Shown here one piece after another: positions 16,647 to 24,710 of a DNA stretch of 64,000 nt. The translations under genes were made by a program, and so were the position numbers. The notes beneath the pieces were generated by a model, which saw only the letters and a list, made by a program, of their open reading frames with translations, did no database searches and was not told the origin of the DNA. This DNA is from CADEDH01 sp041394285 (GTDB taxonomy: Bacteria; Actinomycetota; Acidimicrobiia; Acidimicrobiales; SZUA-35): assembly GCA_041394285.1 (NCBI GenBank), contig JAWKIL010000005.1:316221-380220 (forward strand). The letters run 5' to 3'. Position 1 is the stretch's first letter; every line of letters begins with the position of its first letter.

Positions 16647-17294
16647 TCAGGCCGAGATCGGGGTGCCGGCGGGGGACACGGCGTACCAGACGGAGCTGAC
16701 CCCCTGGCCCGAGGTGTCACCGGCGTTCTTGTCGCCGTCGTAGCGATAGAGGGGCCAGCCCTCGTAGGCCACCTGCTCGGTGCCGTCGGGCCGCTTGATC
16801 GTGGTCAGCTTGGCGGCGTCGATCCCGGTGCCGGCCCGGGGCTTGTCCTTGGCCTCCACCGGGGGCCAGGTGACGGCGCACGAGCCGTCGCACGTGCTCG
16901 CCTTGCCCTGGGTGTCCTTCTTGTAGAGGTAGAGCGTGCGGCCCTCGGCGTCCACCAGCACCTGACCGAGGCTGGTCTCGGCCACGTCCACCTCCACCGT
17001 GCCCACCACGTCCTGGGCGCCGGCCTTGGCCGTCGACGATGACCTGGCCGTCGACGAAGACATGGCCGTCGACGAGGAGCTCGACGCCGAGGAGCTCGAT
17101 CCGGACTTCGCCGTGGTCGACGATCCCGATCCGGACTTGGCCGTGGTGGCCGGGCCCGAGGCGGCCGCTCCCTTGGCCCCCGTGGTGGAGGTGGTACCGA
17201 GGGTGGCGGCGGCGTGGGAGGAGCCGCAGGCGGCCAGCAGGCACGAGGCGGCGACGGCGCCGGCGAGGACGGATCGGGTTCTCATGACCCGCAT
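16647..17294 (-). CDS. Secreted lipoprotein with Yx(F/W/Y)xxD repeats (COG4315, Lipoprotein_15)
   Basis: Protein of 215 residues. The signal peptide ends with lipobox LLAAC (lipidated Cys near 23). A Ser/Thr/Ala-rich linker (about 28-90) is followed by two copies of the family motif: TLYLYKKDTQGKASTCDGSC and PLYRYDGDKNAGDTSG. The function of the family is unknown; members sit on the cell surface. An alternative start at 17285 is possible, with CAGGAT seven bases upstream and no leader. Operator site C ends 27 bp before ATG 17294, so the gene is a likely target of the adjacent two-component system. Three C-loop hairpins follow the stop. Confidence 0.87.
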   Translation of the reverse strand: MRVMRTRSVLAGAVAASCLLAACGSSHAAATLGTTSTTGAKGAAASGPATTAKSGSGSSTTAKSGSSSSASSSSSTAMSSSTARSSSTAKAGAQDVVGTVEVDVAETSLGQVLVDAEGRTLYLYKKDTQGKASTCDGSCAVTWPPVEAKDKPRAGTGIDAAKLTTIKRPDGTEQVAYEGWPLYRYDGDKNAGDTSGQGVSSVWYAVSPAGTPISA

Positions 17295-17320
17295 CCTGTC
17301 CCCCCGTTCCTGGCCTCAGG

Positions 17321-17346
17321 CTGAAGAACCCTGAAGCCGCCTTCAG
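17321..17346. promoter_or_regulatory. Triple 10-bp-phased operator, site C (lipoprotein)
   Basis: CTGAAG (17321), CTGAAG (17331) and CTTCAG (17341) reproduce site A half-site for half-site. Looser copies follow (TTTCAG near 17359, GTTCAG near 17377). Position immediately before the lipoprotein start suggests direct control. Confidence 0.7.
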
Positions 17347-17378
17347 CCGGCCGCCGCCTTTCAGTCGGCCGCCGGCGT

Positions 17379-18548
17379 TCAGCCGGCCCGGTTCGACGGC
17401 GTGTCGAGACCGTAGAACGTCATGGCGTTGAGGCCCAGCATCTTGGCCTGGTCGTCCACCGGCAGCGAGGCGATGCGGGAGCGGATCTCGCCGACCACGC
17501 CGAAGCTGGCGTCGATGTGGGGGTAGTCCGAGGCCCACACGAAGAACTCGGCCCCCACCGCCTCCACGATCGGAGCGATCACGGTCTCGTCGGGGTCGGC
17601 CGACACCAGGCACTGCCGGTAGAAGTACTCGCTGGGCTTCAGCGAGGTGGGGGTGATGTTGTGCATCACCTCGTACTTGTGGTCCATCCGGTCGAGCCAG
17701 GCCGCGATCCAGGTGGCCCCCGATTCGAGCACCGTGCAGCGCAGCCCCGGATGTTTCTCGAACACGCCCCCGGCCAGCATCTGGGTGAAGGCGGCCATCA
17801 CGTCGATGGCCAGGAAGGCGAAGAAGAACAGCCCGCTCCCGGTGTCGCGTCCCGGCATCCAGGGCCGGAAGAACGGCTTGTCCCGCACCACCACGTGGAA
17901 GCCCACCGGCATGTCGAGCTCGGCCGCGGTGGCCCAGAACGGGTCGAAGAGGGGGTCCATCAGGTGCCGGCCACCCCGGGAGTCGAGATCGGGCGACAGG
18001 TAGATGGCCTTGCACCCGGCCTCCCGGGCCCGGCGGGTCTCCTCCACCGCGAAGTCGGGATCGAGCAGCGAGATGTGGGCCACCGGCACCAGACGGGAGG
18101 GGTCGTGCGAGCAGAAGTCGACGATGTAGCGGTTGTAGGCCCGGCTGTAGGCGTTGGCCAGGCCGGGGTCGGTCACCGCGCCCTCCCAGCAGATGCCGAT
18201 GGTGGGGTACAGCAGGGCGACGTCGATCTCCTCGGCGTCCATCACCTTGAGCCGGGCCGCCGGATCGTAGCCCCCGGGCGGGCAGCCGTCCTCGTAGGTC
18301 AGGCGGCTCTTGGGGTTGATGGCCACCGCCGGGTCGAGCTCGATGCCCCCCAGGGCGGCCAGCGAGTTGCGCAGGCCCTCCAGCGGCCGGCCGTCGATCA
18401 GCAGCACCTCGTCGCCCCGGTCGTCGTTGGTGATGCGGATGGCCCGGTCCCGGTAGGCGGGATCGATGTAGGTGAGCCAGGTGTCGCGGGGCTCGAGCAC
18501 GTGCCCGTCGGCATCGACGGTGAGAAGGTGGTCGGCAGACTGAGTCAT
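17379..18548 (-). CDS. Amidohydrolase-2 family metal-dependent hydrolase/decarboxylase
   Basis: Protein of 389 residues. The N-terminal metal motif is VDADGHVLEP, an HxH-type site in which the first His is replaced by Asp as in several family members. Further family segments are FHVVVRDKPFF, a Glu/His-rich core and the C-terminal WASDYPHIDASFG with the metal-binding Asp. Relatives include ACMSD-like decarboxylases and ring-cleavage hydrolases (COG2159). It lies 41 bp downstream of the CoA transferase genes and may belong to that catabolic operon, although TAGGGT five bases before the ATG suggests a promoter of its own. Confidence 0.83.
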   Translation of the reverse strand: MTQSADHLLTVDADGHVLEPRDTWLTYIDPAYRDRAIRITNDDRGDEVLLIDGRPLEGLRNSLAALGGIELDPAVAINPKSRLTYEDGCPPGGYDPAARLKVMDAEEIDVALLYPTIGICWEGAVTDPGLANAYSRAYNRYIVDFCSHDPSRLVPVAHISLLDPDFAVEETRRAREAGCKAIYLSPDLDSRGGRHLMDPLFDPFWATAAELDMPVGFHVVVRDKPFFRPWMPGRDTGSGLFFFAFLAIDVMAAFTQMLAGGVFEKHPGLRCTVLESGATWIAAWLDRMDHKYEVMHNITPTSLKPSEYFYRQCLVSADPDETVIAPIVEAVGAEFFVWASDYPHIDASFGVVGEIRSRIASLPVDDQAKMLGLNAMTFYGLDTPSNRAG

Positions 18549-18589
18549 GCGCGACCCTACCGCGGTCCGGGTCGGGCGATCACACGTGC

Positions 18590-19846
18590 TCAGGCGATGA
18601 CCGACGCGGCCCGCAGCGCGGCCCGCTCGGCGGCGTCGACGCCGATGGCGTCGAGCACCTCGTCGGTGTGCTGACCGAGCAACGGGGGCGGGCTGCGGAT
18701 GGTGGCGGGGCTGGCGTCGAGCCGGGCCACCGGGCGCAGCGTGCGGACGGGACCCAGCGTCGGATGCTCGATCTCGGCTGTCACCTCGAGGGCCCGGATC
18801 TGGGGATGCTCGAACAGCGACGGGTAGTCGTTGAAGCCGACGGCGTCGCCCCCGGCCGACTGGATCAGCGTGCGCAGCTCCTCCACCGACCGCTGTCGGA
18901 ACGCCTCCTCCCACACCTCCCGGGCCTCCTCCACGTGGCGGCCGAGGGGGGCGGCGTCGCGCCCGAAGTTGCCGAACCGATCGTCGGCGATGTGGTCCAC
19001 CAGGCCGAGGTCGATCATGAGGCGGTCGAAGTCCTCGCTGGACGCCCGCCGCAGCCCGAAGAACAGGCGGCCGTCGGCCGCTTCGTAGCCGTGTTCGGGT
19101 GGGTTGACGTAGTGGTCGAGGTGGAAGCCGCCCCAGAAGTCGGGGTCGGACCGGGCGGCCCACATGATGCCCCGCATGTGGAGCAGCACCCGCAGCATCG
19201 ACACCGCCACCCGTTGGCCCTTGCCCGTGCGGAGCCGGTGGAACAGGGCGGCGGTGACGGCCTGGGAGGCGAAGATGGCGGTGTTGAGGTTGGCCACGTC
19301 GGCCCCCAGGCGGATCGGGGCTTCGCCGATGTGGCCCAGGCTGCGGGTGTACTCGGCCATGGCCTGCACGACCAGCTCGGCCCCCGGCAGGTCCCGCATC
19401 GGGCCCTGCTCGCCCCAGGCGCTGATGGAGCACGTGATCAGATCGGGATTGTCGGCCTTCAGGCGGTTGTGACCCAACCCCAGCTTCTCGGCCCGGCCCG
19501 GGCCCAGATCCTCCAGCACCACGTCGGCGTCGGCCGCCAGCCGGCGCACCAGGTAGCGGCCGGTGTGGGTGTCGAGGTCAACCGCCACCGACCGCTTGTT
19601 GCGGTTGAGGGCGAGGAAGATGGCGCTCTCGCCGCCGCCGCCGTCGGGGCCGGCCCGCTCGGGCCCGGGCTCCACGAACGGGGGCAGGGCCCGGGCGCAG
19701 TCGCCGACCTCGGGCGGTTCCACCTTGATCACATCGGCGCCGGCGTCGGCCAGGCGCATCGAGGCGTACGGCCCGCACAACCCCTGGGTCAGGTCGAGGA
19801 CGGTGAACCCGGCGAGAGCGCCGGCGCTGTCCGGGGCGCCGGTCAT
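18590..19846 (-). CDS. CaiB/BaiF-type (family III) CoA transferase 1
   Basis: Protein of 418 residues. It begins FTVLDLTQGLCGPYASMRLA, then the CoA-binding ADVIKVEPPEVGD, RNKRSVAVDL and a catalytic Asp in the region GADVANLNTAIFASQAVTAA. The C-terminal domain closes with LGQHTDEVL. Family III transferases move CoA between carboxylates, here probably activating a degradation intermediate. The ATG overlaps the stop of the upstream CoA transferase (ATGA). Two adjacent paralogues could form a heterodimer, as in benzylsuccinate CoA transferase (inference). Confidence 0.9.
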   Translation of the reverse strand: MTGAPDSAGALAGFTVLDLTQGLCGPYASMRLADAGADVIKVEPPEVGDCARALPPFVEPGPERAGPDGGGGESAIFLALNRNKRSVAVDLDTHTGRYLVRRLAADADVVLEDLGPGRAEKLGLGHNRLKADNPDLITCSISAWGEQGPMRDLPGAELVVQAMAEYTRSLGHIGEAPIRLGADVANLNTAIFASQAVTAALFHRLRTGKGQRVAVSMLRVLLHMRGIMWAARSDPDFWGGFHLDHYVNPPEHGYEAADGRLFFGLRRASSEDFDRLMIDLGLVDHIADDRFGNFGRDAAPLGRHVEEAREVWEEAFRQRSVEELRTLIQSAGGDAVGFNDYPSLFEHPQIRALEVTAEIEHPTLGPVRTLRPVARLDASPATIRSPPPLLGQHTDEVLDAIGVDAAERAALRAASVIA

Positions 19847-21039
19847 GGCGCGCTGCCGTCGGGATCGTCGTCGAGCCCCAGCTCGGCCCGGATCTCGGCC
19901 GAGTGCTCGCCCTGGCGGCCGCCGGCCGCCACCGGTCCGGCCGGGGTGGCCGAGAAGTCCCACGGCACCTGATCCACGGTGAGGGCGCCGAAGTGGGGCG
20001 TCTCGATCTCCACCAGGTGCTGGTTCGCCGTCACCTGGGGATGGTGGCGGAGGGTGTCGAAGTCCTGGACCCGGCTGTTGGCCACCCCGGCCTGGGTGAG
20101 GCGGTGGGCCCACCAGGCGGCGGGCTTGGTGGCGAAGCGGGCGGCCAGGGTGGTGGCCAGCTCGGTGCGGGCCGCCACCCGGTCGGCGTTGGTCTCGTAG
20201 CGGGGGTCGTGGGCCAGGTCGTCGAGCTGGAGGGCCCGGCAGAACGCCGGCCACTCCTCGTCACGGGTGACGCCCACCGTCAGCCACTCCCGGTCCTGAC
20301 ACTGGAACGCCTGGTGGGGGGCGGTGATGGTGGACGCGCTGCCCAGCGGCCGGGGCTGGGTGCCGGTGGCGAAGAACTCGGCCAGCTTGGTGTGCTGGAG
20401 GGCCAGGGCGGCGGTGACCATCTCGATCTCGATGTGCTGGCCCTGGCCGGTGCGCTCCCGGTGGATCAGGGCCTGGAGCACCGCTTCCACGATGTTGGAG
20501 CTGGTGGTTATGTCGAGGTGGGCCAGGTGGCGGAACATCTCGAACTCGGTCCCGTCGGACGCCGGCCGCTCGGGCCCGTTCACGCTGGTGAAGCCGCTGA
20601 ACGCCTGAAGCAGCGGGTCGACCCCGCCGTCGCTGGCCATCGGCCCCACCCGCCCGTAGGCGGTGGACGTCACGTAGATCACGTCGGGCCGAACGGCCAC
20701 GATGTCGTCGTAGCCGAAGCCGAGCTTCTCGGCCGCCCCGGTGCGCATGTTCTGGATGAACACGTCGCAGTGGCGGGCCAGGCGGTAGGCCTTGGCCTTG
20801 TCGGCCTCGTCCTTCAGGTCGAGCACGATCTGGCGCTTGTTGAAGTTGGCCGAGATGTAGAGCACCCCGGTGCCCTTCACCTTCGGCGGGATCTGGTGCG
20901 ACATCTCCGGCTCGGGCGACTCCACCTTGATCACGTCGGCCCCGAGCTGGCCCAGCAGCTTGGACGCCCAGGGCCCGACGGCGGCCAGCGTCATGTCGAA
21001 CACCCGGATGCCGGCCAGGATCCCCGTCACGGCTGCCAT
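19843..21039 (-). CDS. CaiB/BaiF-type (family III) CoA transferase 2
   Basis: Protein of 398 residues from ATG 21039, whose first codons overlap the DUF35 gene by 13 bp. It shows IRVFDMTLAAVGPWASKLLG, GADVIKVESPEPE, NFNKRQIVLDLKDE, NMRTGAAEKLGFGYDD and the Asp region FRHLAHLDITTSSNIVEAVL. It is distinct from the downstream paralogue, suggesting paired subunits or sequential reactions. The close coupling DUF35, transferase 2, transferase 1 indicates one operon for CoA-thioester catabolism. Confidence 0.9.
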   Translation of the reverse strand: MAAVTGILAGIRVFDMTLAAVGPWASKLLGQLGADVIKVESPEPEMSHQIPPKVKGTGVLYISANFNKRQIVLDLKDEADKAKAYRLARHCDVFIQNMRTGAAEKLGFGYDDIVAVRPDVIYVTSTAYGRVGPMASDGGVDPLLQAFSGFTSVNGPERPASDGTEFEMFRHLAHLDITTSSNIVEAVLQALIHRERTGQGQHIEIEMVTAALALQHTKLAEFFATGTQPRPLGSASTITAPHQAFQCQDREWLTVGVTRDEEWPAFCRALQLDDLAHDPRYETNADRVAARTELATTLAARFATKPAAWWAHRLTQAGVANSRVQDFDTLRHHPQVTANQHLVEIETPHFGALTVDQVPWDFSATPAGPVAAGGRQGEHSAEIRAELGLDDDPDGSAP

Positions 21040-21449
21040 CCCGGCACGGGCGCGAACTTGGCCAGCGTGACCTCGTCGGTGACGGCGTCGAACACCACCT
21101 GCACCGGCATGCCCACCCGGATGTCGTCGTTGTCCACGCCGACGAGGTTGGTCATCAGCCGGGGACCTTCGTCGAGCGTCACCTCGGCCACGTTGAACGG
21201 CACCTCGTTGTCGTAGCCCTTCAGGTAGGCCTGGTGGAACACGACCCAGGAGTTCACCGTGCCCCGGCCCGACAGCGCCGCCCACTCCAGGTCCCGGCTC
21301 CAGCACCCCGGGCACAGGGGCGCCGGCGGGTAGAAGATCAGGCCGCAGGCCCGGCACTGTGGCATCCGCAGCACGCCCTGGCGCAGGCTGTCCCAGTAGG
21401 GCCGGCTCAGGTTGGTGATCGGGGGAAGGGGCTTGAGGTAGTCGCTCAT
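21027..21449 (-). CDS. DUF35 zinc-ribbon/OB-fold protein, thiolase partner
   Basis: Protein of 140 residues. A rubredoxin-like zinc ribbon (CRACGLIFYPPAPLCPGC, about 33-50) is followed by an OB-fold (GTVNSWVVFHQAYLKGY, VAEVTLDEGPRLMTNLVG). DUF35 proteins bind CoA and form complexes with thiolase-like partners; ChsH2-DUF35 with Ltp2 makes a retro-aldolase in cholesterol side-chain degradation. The thiolase gene lies directly upstream, 11 bp away, matching that pairing. Shine-Dalgarno GGGAG precedes the ATG. Confidence 0.88.
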   Translation of the reverse strand: MSDYLKPLPPITNLSRPYWDSLRQGVLRMPQCRACGLIFYPPAPLCPGCWSRDLEWAALSGRGTVNSWVVFHQAYLKGYDNEVPFNVAEVTLDEGPRLMTNLVGVDNDDIRVGMPVQVVFDAVTDEVTLAKFAPVPGWQP

Positions 21450-21460
21450 CGTTCTCCCGC

Positions 21461-22651
21461 TCACCGGTGGTAGATCAGCGAGTCGCCGTACACGTTGCCC
21501 CACTGGATCACCTCGGCGCCGGGCACCTGACGGTCGCCGCACTGGCCCCGGAGCTGGCGCACGATCTCCACCTGATGGTTCCAGGCCATGATGTGGGCCT
21601 CCGACAGCAGGCCGCCGTTGGTGTTCACCGGCAGCTCGCCCCCCACCTGGATCCGCCCGTTGCGGGTGAACTCGAAGGCCTCGCCGATACCGCAGAAGCC
21701 CCACCGTTCGAGGGCCAACCACACCAGGGGGGAGAAGGCGTCGTAGGTGAAGAAGGCGTCGACGTCGGCCGGGGTGACCCCCGCCATCCGGTGCACCGGT
21801 TGGGGGCCGGGGGTCCAGTCGGTCTCGGCCTGCTGGGCCGTGCCGAACCCGGGGTAGGCCCAGATGAACTCGTGGCGCCCGGCCGGCAGGCCCTGCATCC
21901 CGCTCAGGTACACCGGGGGCTGGGCCAGGTCGGCCGCCCGCTCCGGCGTGGTGACGAGCACGCAGGCCGCCCCGTCGTTGACCTGGCAGTAGTCGAAGAT
22001 GCGCAGCGGCTCGGCCACCAGGCGGGCCCCGAGGTAGGCATCCAACGTCAGGGGCTCCTGATACATCGCCCGCGGGTTGAGGGTGGCGTTGTGGCGCAGG
22101 GCCATCGGCACCGCCGCCAGGTCAACGGCGGTGGCCCCGTGGCGGGCCATGTACTTGCGGGCCATGAGGGCCGCCCCGGCCCCGGGCGATGTCATCCCGT
22201 ACACGGGGTCCTCGCCGTGGCCCCCGCCGCCCTCCCGGGCCCCTTCCCGGTCGCCCCCGCCGCCCACCCGCAGGCGGCGTACACCGGTGAAGCTCACGGC
22301 GGCCAGGCAGGCCACCACGTCAGCCAGCCCGGCGGCCACCGTCATGGCCGCCCACTGCAGGGCGGTGCCGGTGAACCGGCCGTGGGCCCAGGTCTGGTTG
22401 TAGGCCTTCAGCTCTAGGCCGAGAGCGAAGGCCAGGGTGTCGGCGTCGGCCCCCAGGGGGGAGCCGAACGTCACGGCCATGCCGTCGACGTCGTCCTTGG
22501 TGAGCCCGGCGTCGGCCACCGCGGCCTGGATGGCGTCGGCCGCCAGATCGATGGCGCTGCGGCCCAGGCGCCGGCCGTAGGCCGACTCGCCGACTCCGCA
22601 CACCACGGCCTGGTCGGCCAGGCGTCGGAGGCGATCAGTGTCTCCAGCCAC
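21461..22651 (-). CDS. Thiolase-like (Ltp2-type) protein without nucleophilic Cys
   Basis: Protein of 396 residues from GTG 22651. The thiolase fold is visible (VVCGVGESAYGRRLGRS at the start, YDAFSPLVWLALERWGFCG and NTNGGLLSEAHIMAWNHQ late), but the position of the usual active-site Cys is NQTWAHGRFTG. That is the Ltp2/SCP-x-like subgroup, which acts as retro-aldolase on beta-hydroxyacyl-CoA when paired with a DUF35 protein. The residues around 130-150 are unusually Gly/Arg-rich (VGGGGDREGAREGGGGHGED), probably a surface loop. TAGTGT seven bases before GTG points to a leaderless start. It is divergent from the Rieske oxygenase genes. Confidence 0.85.
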   Translation of the reverse strand: MAGDTDRLRRLADQAVVCGVGESAYGRRLGRSAIDLAADAIQAAVADAGLTKDDVDGMAVTFGSPLGADADTLAFALGLELKAYNQTWAHGRFTGTALQWAAMTVAAGLADVVACLAAVSFTGVRRLRVGGGGDREGAREGGGGHGEDPVYGMTSPGAGAALMARKYMARHGATAVDLAAVPMALRHNATLNPRAMYQEPLTLDAYLGARLVAEPLRIFDYCQVNDGAACVLVTTPERAADLAQPPVYLSGMQGLPAGRHEFIWAYPGFGTAQQAETDWTPGPQPVHRMAGVTPADVDAFFTYDAFSPLVWLALERWGFCGIGEAFEFTRNGRIQVGGELPVNTNGGLLSEAHIMAWNHQVEIVRQLRGQCGDRQVPGAEVIQWGNVYGDSLIYHR

Positions 22652-22664
22652 GAGGCCGACACTA
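22652..22664 (-). promoter_or_regulatory. Leaderless-type -10 box of the thiolase operon
   Basis: On the minus strand TAGTGT (22664-22659) precedes GTG 22651 by 7 nt without a Shine-Dalgarno sequence. The 142-bp divergent region to 22794 also serves the oxygenase operon. Confidence 0.5.
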
Positions 22665-22793
22665 ACCCGGTCCCGCCGGCCGGGGCCACCGGACCGACCC
22701 GTCAGCGGGCGAACTGCGCGCTGTTCCGGTCACCCGCCGACCAAATCGTCGCGCAGAATGGTGCGGCGTCGCGTTTTGGTCAACGCTCTCAGC

Positions 22794-24140
22794 ATGGAAC
22801 AGCCGTTCATCGTCGACGACCCGTCGACCAACACGTTCCGGGTGAACCGGCGGGCCATGGTCGATCCCGAGGTGCTGGCGGCCGAGCGGGCCAACATCTT
22901 CGACCGCACCTGGCTCTACCTCGGCCACGAGAGCGAGGTGGCCCAACCGGGCGACTACGTCAGCCGCACCGTGGGCGGCCGGGCTCTCGTGCTGTGCCGT
23001 GACCTCGACGGGAAGGTGCAGGCGTGGCTCAACACCTGCACCCATCGGGGGGCCACGGTGTGCCGGGAGACGAAGGGCCACGGCCGGTTCCTCACCTGCT
23101 TCTACCACGCCTGGTCGTTCGACCTGGCCGGCAACCTGGCCACCCTGCCCGACGCCGAGGCCTACGGGCCGGGGTTCGACCGGGCCGCGCTGGCCCTCAA
23201 GCGGCCGCCCCGGGTCGACACCTATCGCGGCTTCGTGTTCGTTTCGTACAACCCGGCCGTCATCCCGCTGGTGGACCATCTGGCCGGGGCCCGGGACTAC
23301 CTGGACCTGGTGTGCGAGCAGAGCGACACCACGATGGCGATCCTGCCCGGCACCCAGGAGTACTCGATCGAGGCCAACTGGAAGCTGCTGGTGGAGAACT
23401 CGATCGACGGCTACCACGCCATGAGCACCCACGCCACGTACATGGACTACCTGATGACCGCCATGCGCAGGGCGGCCGAGGCGACGGGGGAGAAGCTGGC
23501 CCCGCCCTCGCTCGACGGGCGGGCCCACGATCTCGGCAACGGCCACGCCGTGATCGAGTACACGGCGCCATGGGCCCGGCCCACGGCCCGCTGGGCCGCC
23601 CCGCTCGACCCGGCGCTGCGGGAGCCGCTGGCCGCCCGGCGGGCCGAGCTGGCCGAGCGCCACGGGGAGGAGCGGGCCCGGCGGATCTGCGAGACAAGCC
23701 GCAACCTGCTGATCTTCCCCAACCTGATCGTCAACGACATCATGGCCGTGACCGTGCGGGCCTTCGAGCCGGTGACACCGGGGCTCATGCACGTCCGGGC
23801 GTGGGAGCTGGCCCCGGTGGGGGAGCCGGGAGCGCTGCACGAGGTGCGGCTCGACAACTTCCTCACCTTCCTCGGCCCCGGCGGGCTGGCCACGCCCGAC
23901 GACGTGGAGGCCCTGGAGTGCTGCCAGCGGGGGTTCACCAGCTGGCGGGAGCTGCCGTGGTCCGACATCTCACGGGGGATGGCCCAGGAGCGGCCCGGCA
24001 TCACCGACGAGCTGCAGATGCGGGCCTTCTGGCGGCGGTGGAACCAGATGATCGGCGGTTCTGACCCGGCGGCCGCCGGTGACGGTGCGGGTGGGGGCGA
24101 GACCGAGGTCCGGCTCCGGGCCGTGGGCGGAGGTCGCTGA
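22794..24140 (+). CDS. Rieske aromatic-ring-hydroxylating oxygenase, alpha subunit
   Basis: Protein of 448 residues. The Rieske [2Fe-2S] motif is C82-T-H84 with C102 and H105 (CFYHAW). The mononuclear iron site is in NWKLLVENSIDGYHAMSTH (about 198-216), with the bridging Asp in IDGYH and the final Asp in the C-terminal domain. Overall length and order match ring-hydroxylating dioxygenases of the benzoate/biphenyl class. The beta subunit gene follows after one base. No ferredoxin or reductase gene is adjacent, so electrons must come from elsewhere. Aromatic substrate unknown. Confidence 0.9.
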   Translation: MEQPFIVDDPSTNTFRVNRRAMVDPEVLAAERANIFDRTWLYLGHESEVAQPGDYVSRTVGGRALVLCRDLDGKVQAWLNTCTHRGATVCRETKGHGRFLTCFYHAWSFDLAGNLATLPDAEAYGPGFDRAALALKRPPRVDTYRGFVFVSYNPAVIPLVDHLAGARDYLDLVCEQSDTTMAILPGTQEYSIEANWKLLVENSIDGYHAMSTHATYMDYLMTAMRRAAEATGEKLAPPSLDGRAHDLGNGHAVIEYTAPWARPTARWAAPLDPALREPLAARRAELAERHGEERARRICETSRNLLIFPNLIVNDIMAVTVRAFEPVTPGLMHVRAWELAPVGEPGALHEVRLDNFLTFLGPGGLATPDDVEALECCQRGFTSWRELPWSDISRGMAQERPGITDELQMRAFWRRWNQMIGGSDPAAAGDGAGGGETEVRLRAVGGGR

Positions 24141-24141
24141 C

Positions 24142-24648
24142 GTGGGTGGGTTGAAGCTGTCCCGGGCCGAGGCCGAGGACTTCCTCTACGACGAGGCCGA
24201 CCTGCTCGACGGCTGGGACCTGGAGGCGTGGCTGGCGCTGTGCACCGACGACGTGGTGTACGAGGTGCCGGCCACCGGTATGGCCGACGGATCGCCGGCC
24301 ACCAGCCTGTTCCTGATCCACGACGACCGGTTCATGCTGGAGAGCCGCGTCAAGCGGCTGCTGTCCCGCAACGCCCACGCCGAGAACCCCCGCAGCCGCA
24401 CCCGCCGGCTGATCACCAACGTCCGGGTGTCGCCGGCCGAGAGCGCCGGATCGGGGACCGACGAGGTCACCGTGGCGGCCTCGTTCCACGTGATCCGCTT
24501 CCGTGACGACGCCATGCACCAGTACGTCGGCCGCTACACCTACCGGCTCCGCCAGGTCGACGGCCAGCTCCGCATCGCCCACCGCCGGGCCGCCCTCGAC
24601 GCCGACTCGCTGCGCCACAGCGGCGGCAAGGTGTCCATCCTGCTCTGA
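24142..24648 (+). CDS. Aromatic-ring-hydroxylating dioxygenase, beta subunit
   Basis: Protein of 168 residues. GTG 24142 is chosen: it stands one base after the alpha stop with GGAGG 8 nt upstream. The sequence has the SnoaL-like beta-subunit layout: SRAEAEDFLYDEADLLDGWD, WLALCTDDVVYEVPA, LIHDDRFMLESRVKRLLS, SRTRRLITNVRV and the closing beta sheet with YVGRYTYRLRQVDGQLRI. This subunit supports the hexamer and often shapes substrate choice. Confidence 0.88.
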   Translation: MGGLKLSRAEAEDFLYDEADLLDGWDLEAWLALCTDDVVYEVPATGMADGSPATSLFLIHDDRFMLESRVKRLLSRNAHAENPRSRTRRLITNVRVSPAESAGSGTDEVTVAASFHVIRFRDDAMHQYVGRYTYRLRQVDGQLRIAHRRAALDADSLRHSGGKVSILL

Positions 24649-24696
24649 GGCTGGCCCGCTGACCAGGCCATTTGTTGCCCTGGGGGGTCCGTTCTC

Positions 24697-24710
24697 TACC
24701 ATGCCCTGCC
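24697..24710 (+). promoter_or_regulatory. Leaderless-type -10 box of the nitroreductase gene
   Basis: TACCAT (24697-24702) is 8 nt before ATG 24711, no Shine-Dalgarno is visible, and a TTGCCC hexamer lies 16 bp further upstream as a -35 candidate. Confidence 0.5.
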
